Of a stretch of DNA of 12,350 nt, positions 6,389-12,350 are shown in pieces. The position numbers and the translations under genes are program-made. Under the pieces are notes generated by a model. It saw only the letters and a list, made by a program, of their open reading frames with translations. It had not been told where the DNA came from and made no database searches. Source of the DNA: Bacillota bacterium (GTDB taxonomy: Bacteria > Bacillota > Clostridia > Acetivibrionales > DTU013); the NCBI GenBank assembly GCA_023415815.1, contig JAEZJL010000370.1, forward strand, positions 1 to 12,350, read 5' to 3'. The number at the start of each line of letters is the position of its first letter. The first letter of the stretch is position 1.

Positions 6389-7312
6389 ATGAATAATACA
6401 GACAGACAAAGTGATAAGACCATCGTCATCACAGGCGCGACCTCCGGTATCGGGCTTGCCACGGCCAAGGAGCTGGCGGGCCGCGGAGCCCGCATCATAG
6501 GGACGGGACGGTCGCAGACCCGCTGCAGCAAGGCTGAGGAAGTGATAAGGGCTTCCCACCCCGAAGCCCGGATCTCATATATCGTAGCCGATCTCTCATC
6601 TCTCAGGCAGGTGAGGGAGCTTGCCTCAGCGGTAAAAGAAAAGGTAAGCCACGAGGGGGACGGGGCCTTGGACGTCCTGATAAACAACGCCGGCACCGTG
6701 TCGAGCTGGTATGTATCGACCGTCGACGGCTTTGAGCTTCAATTCGCCGTCAACCACCTGGCGCCCTTCCTCCTGACCCGCGAGCTGCTGCCGTTGCTCA
6801 AGGCGTCTCCTGAAGGACGCGTCATAACGGTCAGCTCCGGCTCACATTATAATATGCGCATGCACTGGAAGGACGTGCTGATGAGGAAGCATTACAACTG
6901 TCTCATGGCATACAAGCAGTCCAAGCTGGCAAACGTTATCTTCAGCACAGAGCTGAACAGGCGGCTTGGGCCGGAAGCAACCGTACGGGCATATGCCGTG
7001 GACCCCGGGCTGGTGAATACGGATATCGGCCTGAAGGGGACCACCGGCATTGCAAGGTGGGTCTGGGAATGGCGGAGCCGCGGAGGAATCATGCCCGAGA
7101 AGGCGGCCGCCTCCATCGCGTACCTTGCGGCCGGACGTCTGTCCGCTCCGGCGGAGGTATACTGGAAGGACTGCAGCCCGCAGCGGCCCAGCACGTATTC
7201 CCAGAATGAGCGGGAAGCGCTCAGGCTCTGGGAGCTTTCCGAAAGGATGTGCGGCGTGGCTGCTCAGGCCGTCCGCCCGGATTCGCCCTCAGGCGATAGA
7301 AAGGTTATGTGA
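6389..7312 (+). CDS. Short-chain dehydrogenase/reductase, retinol-dehydrogenase-like, second of two
   Basis: NAD(P)-dependent oxidoreductase, 307 residues. The N-terminal cofactor loop is TGATSGIG (15-22). A basic Arg41 in GTGRSQ after beta-2 points to NADP(H), in contrast to the first SDR. ADLSS (67-71) carries the adenine-site Asp, NNAG is at 99-102, NHLAPFLLT (122-130) holds the tetrad Asn, Ser149/150 lie in VSSGSH, and YKQSK (175-179) has the catalytic Tyr and Lys. DPGLVNTDI is the substrate-loop motif. The pattern and the long C-terminal part resemble the retinol dehydrogenase and protochlorophyllide-reductase-like branch, but the substrate cannot be named. AGGAAGTG before the ATG supports the start. 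Its stop overlaps the start of the following permease gene, so the two are translationally coupled. Confidence 0.93.
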   Translation: MNNTDRQSDKTIVITGATSGIGLATAKELAGRGARIIGTGRSQTRCSKAEEVIRASHPEARISYIVADLSSLRQVRELASAVKEKVSHEGDGALDVLINNAGTVSSWYVSTVDGFELQFAVNHLAPFLLTRELLPLLKASPEGRVITVSSGSHYNMRMHWKDVLMRKHYNCLMAYKQSKLANVIFSTELNRRLGPEATVRAYAVDPGLVNTDIGLKGTTGIARWVWEWRSRGGIMPEKAAASIAYLAAGRLSAPAEVYWKDCSPQRPSTYSQNEREALRLWELSERMCGVAAQAVRPDSPSGDRKVM

Positions 7313-8115
7313 GAAAAATGACCAGCGTTTTACTGGCACTGCTTGGCACGACAATTTACTCTGCAGGCGTCATCATGCAAAAAAGGTCCTCCGGCTGGAT
7401 GAACTGGAAGGAAAAAATCAACAGCCGCTTTGTCTCGGTGTTTTTGCTCTGGCTTCTGGGGATGGTTTTTTCCTACGCCATATCCGCCGTTCCGGTGGGC
7501 ATCGCTTCAAAAAGCCTTCCTCCCTATATTATATCCTCGGTATACGGCTGGAGCATTGTGGTGATAGTATTCATGTCCGGTTATTTTTTGAAGGAGAAGC
7601 TGCTGGCCTCGGATGTGGTTTATTCCGTTGTCATTGTGGGATGCATCCTCGTAATGAGCCTTTTGGGGAAGGAAAACGGCGATTTTGCCGTTAACAGGCA
7701 CACGCTTGACCTCCTGTTCTTTCTCCCGTTCCTTCTGCTCATACCGGTGTTTTTCAAATTCACCGGAAGGAAGCAGAAGACCGTGCTGCTGTCGGTATTC
7801 TCCGGCATCCTGGGAGGCCTGATCGTCGTTTTTATGAACGTCCTGGTAAAGGAAAGCGGAGGCTCGATCGCCGGAATCCTCTCCTCCCCGTATCTGTATA
7901 TCTATTTTGCCGCGGGTATAGCCTCGGTGGCCGCCAAGCAGGCCGCCTACAGGCTTGGGGACGTGATACTCATAACGCCGCTGCAGACTTCGTTTTCAAT
8001 GATTTATCCTCTTTTGTGCTCATATCTGCTGTTCAGCGCGGATATCAGCCCCGTACAGCTGCTCCTTGTAGCGTTTATTGTGCTAGCGTGCTGGGGTATC
8101 CAGAAAAAGCGATGA
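7309..8115 (+). CDS. DMT-superfamily (EamA/NIPA-like) membrane transporter
   Basis: Integral membrane protein of 268 residues, about eight to ten hydrophobic segments (near 6-23, 43-61, 72-91, 103-119, 132-149, 160-179, 193-208, 222-241 and 247-263). The opening, with a small-residue helix followed by QKRSSGW, and the PLQTSFSMIYPLL block resemble drug/metabolite transporters and NIPA-like members. Substrate and direction are unknown. Start is either the GTG at 7309, overlapping the SDR stop by four bases (GTGA), with AAAGG four bases upstream, or the in-frame ATG at 7318. Coupling to the second SDR suggests the protein moves a substrate or product of the reductases. The call to the superfamily is moderate; the finer family is a guess. 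Confidence 0.8.
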   Translation: MRKMTSVLLALLGTTIYSAGVIMQKRSSGWMNWKEKINSRFVSVFLLWLLGMVFSYAISAVPVGIASKSLPPYIISSVYGWSIVVIVFMSGYFLKEKLLASDVVYSVVIVGCILVMSLLGKENGDFAVNRHTLDLLFFLPFLLLIPVFFKFTGRKQKTVLLSVFSGILGGLIVVFMNVLVKESGGSIAGILSSPYLYIYFAAGIASVAAKQAAYRLGDVILITPLQTSFSMIYPLLCSYLLFSADISPVQLLLVAFIVLACWGIQKKR

Positions 8116-8126
8116 AGCAAATCCGC

Positions 8127-8155
8127 TTGCGCCATATTGCTATTTATTGTAAAGT
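8127..8155 (+). promoter_or_regulatory. Weak candidate promoter for the padR-like operon
   Basis: TTGCGC (8127-8132), 17 bases, TAAAGT (8150-8155), each 4 of 6 matches to consensus. It is the best-spaced pair in the 95-base gap after the permease. Read-through from the upstream operon is also possible, since no clear terminator is seen between them. Confidence 0.3.
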
Positions 8156-8210
8156 ATAAGGGGATAACCGGCCGCAAAGCCGAATTTCGCAGCCGTAAGG
8201 AGGAGTAATA

Positions 8211-8528
8211 GTGGATGCCCAGATGAAAAAGGGGCTGTTGGACATATGTGTGCTATATATATTAAAAAAAGAAGACACCTACGGTTACAAAATAACACAG
8301 GAAATCACGGAGCTGATGGAAACGTCGGAATCCGCACTGTATCCCGTGCTCCGAAGGCTTGAAAGCCAGGGGCTGCTTGTGACCTATTCGGCCGAGCATT
8401 CGGGCCGGCTGAGGAGATACTACAGGATCACCATCGAGGGCATAGCAAAGCTGAACGATTCGATCTCGGAGCTGAAGGAACTGAAAAAAGTGGTCGATTT
8501 TATAATAGGCGGTGAAAACAATGGATGA
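8211..8528 (+). CDS. PadR-family transcriptional regulator
   Basis: Small winged-helix repressor of 105 residues, typical of the short (subfamily 2) PadR proteins. Family marks are LLDICVLYIL (9-18), the YGYKI helix start (24-28), the recognition helix region SESALYPVLRRLESQGLL (39-56) and the wing GRLRRYYRIT (65-74). The final helix is the dimerisation arm. The start codon is GTG, chosen because AAGGAGGAG (8197-8205) sits seven bases before it; an in-frame ATG at 8223 is too far away. It overlaps the next gene by eight bases (ATGGATGA). PadR genes next to HAAS/DUF4097 membrane proteins are a recurrent Firmicutes pair, so it probably represses its own operon. Confidence 0.94.
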   Translation: MDAQMKKGLLDICVLYILKKEDTYGYKITQEITELMETSESALYPVLRRLESQGLLVTYSAEHSGRLRRYYRITIEGIAKLNDSISELKELKKVVDFIIGGENNG

Positions 8529-9810
8529 CAGGATCGTACTGTTTATCGATACCTTGAAAAAGAATCTCGAGGGCCTTCCGCAGGAAGAGATCAAAAAAGC
8601 GGTCGGCTATTACGAGGAATACCTGAACGACGCCGTGGAAGCGGGAAAGGACCTGGAGGTCGTCCTATCGCAACTGGGCTCGCCCGAAAAAACAGCGGGC
8701 ATGATAAGGGCGGAAATAAGCATTCTCCGGGCCAAACACAGCCCAGGCCTGAAGAATTACACCCGTGTGCTCCGGAATGCGACCCTCGGGGCCACCGCTC
8801 CCCTGACTGTTCTCGCGATATCCATATTCGTATTCATATCGTACTGCCTGGTCGTGATGCTCTTTGCAGGCGCGCTCGCAACGGTCATAGGCGCGATTGC
8901 CGTTGCTCTGGCTTTTGCATATGCGGTGTTTACCATACCGTCGGTATTTGCCCTGGAAATTGTGGGTACCATCGGCTTCGGACTGTTCTCAACGGCAGTG
9001 CTCCTGCTTACAGCTTATGGTCTGTATAAGCTGGGCAGGCTGTTTATCGTGATCTCATCGGGACTGATCGGCAGGATGCTGAAGAAATCGCGCAAAGCGG
9101 AATTTGCGGGAGACGCCGGACAGGCCGTAAAAAAGCCGGGCGCGAAACGCGTCGTATATGCCTGCCTGTTTATGGTCGTGGCTGGTCTGGCCCTGTCTGC
9201 GGTATCGGGTCTGCCTGTGAAGTATTTTACCATCTTCAACAGCATGAAGCCGGAAAACCTGACCGTCAGGACCGCAGAATTCAAACCCGGTGAAATAAGC
9301 AAGCTCTCGATAGTAACCGCGAACTCCCACATCAGGCTTGTCAGCGGCCAGTCCAACATGATATCGGTCACGTACGAGCAGCCCGACTGGCTCGACTACG
9401 AGCTTGGCAGCAGCGGAAGCATGCTTTCCTTTTACGAAAAATCGAACGGCAGGCTGCCTTTTTACAATCTCTCCTCCATCCATGAGTCCCGGACGGAGCT
9501 GACCATAGCCCTGCCCGAGGGCTACACCCCCGAGGCTGTCGACCTCAAGAGTACGGGAGGCTATATCGGCATAGAAAGGTTTACGGGGAACCTCCATGCC
9601 ACTACTTTTACGGGGAATATCACCCTGGATTTCAAAAACACCGCCGGTCTGTACGACGTGGAGGCAAGCACAGGCACCGGGATCATAGCAGTCGATGGGG
9701 TTCAGGCGGGCAAGAAAACGGACGCCGGAGTGGAATACTACGAAAGCTCCGGCTCGGGACAGTCCGTGAAGGCCGCCAGCTCTAGGGGAAACATTGCGAT
9801 AAAGCGGTAA
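8521..9810 (+). CDS. HAAS-domain (DUF1700-type) membrane protein with DUF4097 C-terminal domain
   Basis: Envelope protein of about 429 residues. The N-terminal HAAS/DUF1700-like helical domain (1-70) shows LKKNLEGLPQEEIKKAVGYY and the 'LGSPEKTA' turn. A transmembrane region of four hydrophobic stretches follows (about 92-117, 119-145, 148-180 and 211-232). The last 190 residues form a beta-rich, probably extracellular DUF4097/adhesin-like domain with repeated short strands (STGGYIGIERFTGNLHA, TFTGNITLDF, and the final SSRGNIAIKR). The ATG at 8521 is preferred: GGCGGTG lies six bases upstream, whereas an in-frame GTG at 8512 is part of that site. It overlaps the PadR gene, so expression is coupled. 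Such pairs are linked to envelope stress or surface regulation, but the molecular role is unknown. Confidence 0.88.
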   Translation: MDDRIVLFIDTLKKNLEGLPQEEIKKAVGYYEEYLNDAVEAGKDLEVVLSQLGSPEKTAGMIRAEISILRAKHSPGLKNYTRVLRNATLGATAPLTVLAISIFVFISYCLVVMLFAGALATVIGAIAVALAFAYAVFTIPSVFALEIVGTIGFGLFSTAVLLLTAYGLYKLGRLFIVISSGLIGRMLKKSRKAEFAGDAGQAVKKPGAKRVVYACLFMVVAGLALSAVSGLPVKYFTIFNSMKPENLTVRTAEFKPGEISKLSIVTANSHIRLVSGQSNMISVTYEQPDWLDYELGSSGSMLSFYEKSNGRLPFYNLSSIHESRTELTIALPEGYTPEAVDLKSTGGYIGIERFTGNLHATTFTGNITLDFKNTAGLYDVEASTGTGIIAVDGVQAGKKTDAGVEYYESSGSGQSVKAASSRGNIAIKR

Positions 9811-9843
9811 TGGCACCCCGTGCTCAAAGGAAAAGTTTTTCCC

Positions 9844-9872
9844 TTGACAATATGCCGGATAAGCTTTAAAAT
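9844..9872 (+). promoter_or_regulatory. Promoter of the tRNA-Val gene
   Basis: TTGACA (9844-9849), 17-base spacer, TAAAAT (9867-9872): a near-perfect sigma-A promoter. The predicted start near 9879 leaves a leader of about 15 bases before the tRNA, as usual for stable RNA genes. Confidence 0.85.
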
Positions 9873-9893
9873 AGAATTGCTCTCAAAAAATGC

Positions 9894-9969
9894 GGGCAAT
9901 TAACTCAGCTGGTAGAGTGTCATCTTGACGTGGTGAAAGTCACAGGTTCGAGTCCTGTATTGCCCACCA
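9894..9969 (+). tRNA. tRNA-Val (anticodon GAC)
   Basis: A 76-base cloverleaf folds by eye. The acceptor stem is GGGCAAT with ATTGCCC, the D arm ACTC/GAGT with AGCTGGTA, and the anticodon stem TCATC/GGTGA around loop TTGACGT, giving anticodon GAC for valine. A five-base variable loop follows, then the T arm ACAGG/CCTGT around TTCGAGT. The discriminator is A and the CCA end is encoded. It is a single free-standing gene with its own promoter and a strong terminator. Confidence 0.96.
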
Positions 9970-10001
9970 AAAAGGAATAGGTTAATACCTATTCCTTTTT
10001 T
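9969..10001 (+). terminator. Rho-independent terminator after tRNA-Val
   Basis: AAAAAGGAATAGG (9969-9981) pairs with CCTATTCCTTTTT (9988-10000) around a six-base loop, and the right arm runs into six T residues. Reading minus, the stem also ends in TTTTT and lies about 66 bases past the acetyltransferase stop, so it can stop both genes. Confidence 0.92.
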
Positions 10002-10066
10002 CATTCATTTTACTGAGGAGTCACCGACGAATCGACAGATGCGTATTTAACTTTTCAGAGTTCTTC

Positions 10067-10561
10067 CTAAAGGCTCTTTGTATACTTGACCATATACTCC
10101 GCCGTGCCCTCTTCAAGCTTCTTTTCATTCGTTAAGAGGAAGCCCTTTTTTTCATAAAAGCTGCGCGCCTTTTCGTTTTTTTCCAAGACCCACAGGAAGA
10201 GCATGTCGATTCCTTTTCTTCTGACTCTGTCCTGGATCTCCGTTAACAGTATGCTGCCAATGCCATATCCCTGAAAAAACGGATCAACGTAAAACTCCTT
10301 GATTTCCGCAGCTTTCAATCCATTTTCCATCATTTCTTCGCTTGTCTTAACCATTCCTTTTACAAATTCGTCTTCATAAACGAGTATGTTCGCAAGTGAC
10401 GCAGGGTCGTTTTGGTATGCAAGGGCCAAAGGCAATACCAGCATCTCTCCAAAGGACACTTTGTCGTTGTTGAAGATTCCCCTGTATGCCGTTCGTTTAG
10501 CAAATATCAGTATTTCAGCCAATCGCGAAGCGTCTTCAGGCGCAGCTTTCCTTAACATCAT
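10067..10561 (-). CDS. GNAT-family N-acetyltransferase
   Basis: Acetyl-CoA-dependent transferase of 164 residues; acceptor substrate unknown; cytoplasmic. The N-terminal MLRKAAPEDASRLAEI is the usual GNAT start. Motif A, with the acetyl-CoA pyrophosphate loop, is YVDPFFQGYGIGSILL (91-106) containing QGYGIG. Motif B is LWVLEKNEKARSFYEKKGF (123-141), with Tyr136 as the likely general acid. Two ATGs stand in tandem at 10561 and 10558; AAGAAGGG (10578-10571) sits nine bases before the first. It is a single-gene unit with a leader of about 138 bases from a consensus promoter and shares a terminator with the tRNA gene. Confidence 0.93.
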   Translation of the reverse strand: MMLRKAAPEDASRLAEILIFAKRTAYRGIFNNDKVSFGEMLVLPLALAYQNDPASLANILVYEDEFVKGMVKTSEEMMENGLKAAEIKEFYVDPFFQGYGIGSILLTEIQDRVRRKGIDMLFLWVLEKNEKARSFYEKKGFLLTNEKKLEEGTAEYMVKYTKSL

Positions 10562-10676
10562 ATATACATTCCCTTCTTATGTCTTTATCACTACTTGGCT
10601 TGCGTCGATAATCCAAGTCTTATTTCATCCCTGGCATATTGAATACGGTGTTCTCTTGGCAGAACAAAAGCCCGTC

Positions 10677-10699
10677 GTACTTATAAGTACACTGTACTT
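10677..10699. promoter_or_regulatory. Overlapping palindromes at the GNAT start site, candidate operator
   Basis: GTACTTATAAGTAC (10677-10690) is a perfect 14-bp palindrome. It overlaps AAGTACACTGTACTT (10685-10699), a dyad with perfect 7-bp arms around one base. Three AGTAC/GTACT blocks occur at regular intervals, covering roughly +1 to +23 of the predicted minus-strand transcript, which fits a repressor roadblock. The regulator is not identifiable here. Confidence 0.6.
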
Positions 10700-10705
10700 T
10701 TATTT

Positions 10706-10734
10706 ATTATATGCATCTATCTTTTGGCTGTCAA
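10706..10734 (-). promoter_or_regulatory. Perfect consensus sigma-A promoter upstream of the GNAT gene
   Basis: Reading minus: TTGACA (10734-10729), 17-base spacer, TATAAT (10711-10706), six of six in both boxes. The predicted start is near 10699, about 138 bases before the acetyltransferase ATG. An unregulated promoter of this strength would be unusual for a GNAT gene, which supports the downstream palindromes as an operator. Confidence 0.8.
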
Positions 10735-11014
10735 TACCAGGAGATAAACTTTTCAATTATTTTGTAAACCTGCTTATGTAAACGGCGGTTGCAAATTATT
10801 ACAAGAAAACAATTCATACAGAGATACGTTCAAACGGGCATGTCTCCTCCTTTTGGGCATTCGAGAAGCAAATCCGTCTTGCTGTGCAGTACTTTGGTAC
10901 GATGTAAAAATCTATATTATGTGTTATTTTCAATATTAAGTGTGAAACCGGCTTTTGCTCTGTTGCGGGTGAAAGCGGAATGAACACAATATTTATATGA
11001 ATCAGGGGTAAAAA
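10735..11014. other. AT-rich intergenic region before the LRR protein gene
   Basis: With the GNAT leader this forms a 453-base gap. I see no convincing gene, RNA or strong plus-strand promoter for the downstream LRR gene here. A few very short reading frames on both strands have no recognisable product. AGGGG at 11004-11008 is the ribosome binding site of the following gene. Confidence 0.45.
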
Positions 11015-12350
11015 ATGATAAAGAAATTGAACAGGCCATTTTACGCTTTCATGCATGTGCTGCTGTCCCTGGCGATAGTCCTTTCGGTCCTGCCGGTTAC
11101 CGCATGGGCGGCCGCCGGTGAAACCGGCACGACAGACGGCTGGAAATGGAAAGTACTCGATGACGGCACGCTGGCCATCACCGGCCATACTTCACCGTCC
11201 GGCAATCTGACGCTTCCGGGCTCGTTTAATACGAGCACAGGCCCGAAGGCTGTGACAAAGATAGATAACGATGCGTTCAAGGGGGGTGACTCTATTTTCT
11301 TCCCCTCCCAGCTTAAAACCTTTGTTATGCCCGACAGCGTCATCAGCGTGGGTGCCAATGCCTTCAGCAGGTGTATCAATTTGACATCCGTCACCCTCTC
11401 CTCAAACCTCCGCAGTATCGGGGCTTCGGCATTTTACAATTGCCCGTTGCTGACAAGCGTCACGATACCGAATACGGTGGAGAGTATAGGCATCTCAGCT
11501 TTTTCGTACTGCTCGGGCCTGGTCAGCGTGACGCTGCCGGATAACCCCCTCTTTACCGTCATACCGGAAAAGCTTTTCTACATGGACGGCAGACTGAAAA
11601 CGACGAATATCGCAGCTTTAACCCATATTGCATCCATCGGCAGCTATGCTTTCTCCGACACTGTTATTGAAAGCATAACGCTCCCCAATTCGATCACCAG
11701 TATCGGCAGCAATGCTTTTACTGCCTGCCGGTCTCTCGAAAGTATCACGCTGCCGGATAATCCCGGCTTTACAACCCTGCCGGACGATCTGTTCGCTGAA
11801 TGCAATGTGCTGAAAAGCCTTGTTATTCCCGCAAGTGTGACTTCCATGGGAGATGGGATCCAGTTCAACGGCTGCTATTTGCTGGCCGGGATCACCGTCA
11901 ACGCGGGCAATACCGCGTTTTCCAGTGCAGATGGCGTGTTGTACAATGCCGATAAAACGCAGCTGATTCGCCACCCCGCCGGCCGGGCCGGACAGTTTGT
12001 CATCCCGGACAGCGTAACGGAAATATGCGACTACGCGTTTCTCAATTCCTCTCTCCTGACCGGCGTCAGCATCCCTAACAGCGTCCGGAGCATCGGCAGC
12101 CACGCATTTTTTAATTGCAGCAATGCCGCGCTGACGCAGATCGTCCTCCCGGAAAGCATCGAAAGCATCGGCGATTATGCCTTCAACGGGTGCGGCCGCC
12201 TGTATCGTATCAATATCCCGGCGAAAGTTAAGGTCATCGCCCCCAGCACCTTTACTTTTTGCTCAAAGCTGAGGTATATTTCTCTGCCGGATAATCTTGA
12301 GGTTATCGGCGATAACGCGTTTTTTGGCTGTGAAAGCCTCAACGATGTGA
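11015..12350 (+). CDS. Exported BspA-like leucine-rich-repeat protein (cut by window edge)
   Basis: Secreted or surface protein; the first 445 residues are visible and the frame is open to the window end. A signal peptide covers about residues 1-32: MIKKLNRP, a hydrophobic core, then AWA before AAGE. From about residue 78 there are roughly a dozen LRR_5 (BspA/TpLRR) repeats of about 22-25 residues. Their pattern is LxxVxIPxSVxxIGxxAFxxC, for example near TSVTLSSNLRSIGASAFYNC and SITLPNSITSIGSNAFTAC. Around residues 297-325 an insert, GNTAFSSADGVLYNADKTQL, breaks the repeats, a common feature of this family. No anchor is visible because the C terminus is missing. ATG is preceded by AGGGG, six bases away. 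Such proteins bind host or matrix ligands or sit in larger surface modules; no ligand can be named. Confidence 0.9.
   Translation, partial: MIKKLNRPFYAFMHVLLSLAIVLSVLPVTAWAAAGETGTTDGWKWKVLDDGTLAITGHTSPSGNLTLPGSFNTSTGPKAVTKIDNDAFKGGDSIFFPSQLKTFVMPDSVISVGANAFSRCINLTSVTLSSNLRSIGASAFYNCPLLTSVTIPNTVESIGISAFSYCSGLVSVTLPDNPLFTVIPEKLFYMDGRLKTTNIAALTHIASIGSYAFSDTVIESITLPNSITSIGSNAFTACRSLESITLPDNPGFTTLPDDLFAECNVLKSLVIPASVTSMGDGIQFNGCYLLAGITVNAGNTAFSSADGVLYNADKTQLIRHPAGRAGQFVIPDSVTEICDYAFLNSSLLTGVSIPNSVRSIGSHAFFNCSNAALTQIVLPESIESIGDYAFNGCGRLYRINIPAKVKVIAPSTFTFCSKLRYISLPDNLEVIGDNAFFGCESLNDV

Noticed and set aside
8170..8195. Possible hairpin upstream of the PadR gene
   Set aside because: The arms pair at only six of eight positions with two mismatches; not better than chance.
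9055..9816. Minus-strand reading frame of 253 codons
   Set aside because: Antisense to the HAAS/DUF4097 gene; low-complexity translation and no start signals. A long open frame here is a by-product of composition.
9826..9845. GGAAAA/TTTTCC inverted repeat as a terminator for the DUF4097 gene
   Set aside because: The loop would be only two bases, there is no T-run after it, and it runs into the -35 of the tRNA promoter.
10386..10781. Plus-strand frame with a hydrophobic C-terminal half
   Set aside because: It starts inside the GNAT gene on the opposite strand and its hydrophobic part comes from AT-rich intergenic sequence. No ribosome site or family match by eye.
10830..10850. Minus-strand AGGAGG followed by ATG
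   Set aside because: The frame closes after three codons, so it is not a gene.

Overview
The window looks like chromosomal DNA of a Gram-positive anaerobe of the Clostridia type. The evidence is indirect: strong GGAGG-type ribosome binding sites, consensus sigma-A promoters, a BlaI/M56 regulatory pair, a PadR plus HAAS/DUF4097 pair, a tRNA-Val(GAC) with encoded CCA, and a BspA-like leucine-rich-repeat surface protein. Coding GC is moderate and the intergenic spacers are clearly AT-richer. No phage, insertion sequence, CRISPR array or plasmid gene was found.

Layout. (1) 1-1744, minus strand: the Leloir genes galT and galK (galK runs off the left edge). They are separated by a spacer with three copies of a short GGGACAGTTCTGCA-type repeat. 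(2) 1745-1889: a divergent promoter region with two 16-bp direct repeats 21 bp apart, the geometry of AraC-family half-sites. It is followed by a plus-strand AraC-type regulator, probably the activator of galTK. (3) 2772-5162, minus strand: a BlaI/MecI-type repressor and an M56 (BlaR1-like) membrane metalloprotease with a non-penicillin-binding C-terminal domain, under a promoter carrying two copies of GTCTAA-N5-TTAGAC. (4) 5330-8115, plus strand: two short-chain dehydrogenases/reductases and a DMT-superfamily membrane protein. The first SDR has a promoter covered by a perfect 12-bp inverted repeat. (5) 8211-9810, plus strand: PadR-like regulator overlapping a HAAS/DUF4097 membrane protein. 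(6) 9844-10001: a free-standing tRNA-Val with its own promoter and terminator. (7) 10067-10734, minus strand: a GNAT acetyltransferase with a long leader and a perfect consensus promoter with palindromes at the start site. (8) 11015 to the right edge, plus strand: an exported LRR (BspA-like) protein, incomplete at its C terminus.

How the genes work together. galT and galK supply two steps of galactose use. The AraC protein probably senses the sugar or a related signal. The BlaI/M56 pair is a self-contained signal-to-repressor-proteolysis module with no visible beta-lactamase. The SDR pair and the coupled permease look like a small-molecule reduction and transport cassette of unknown substrate. 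The PadR pair is a common envelope-related module of Firmicutes. No single new defence or mobile system is evident. The best leads are regulatory: the sensor domain of the M56 protein, the three sets of clean operators, and the small repeat families.
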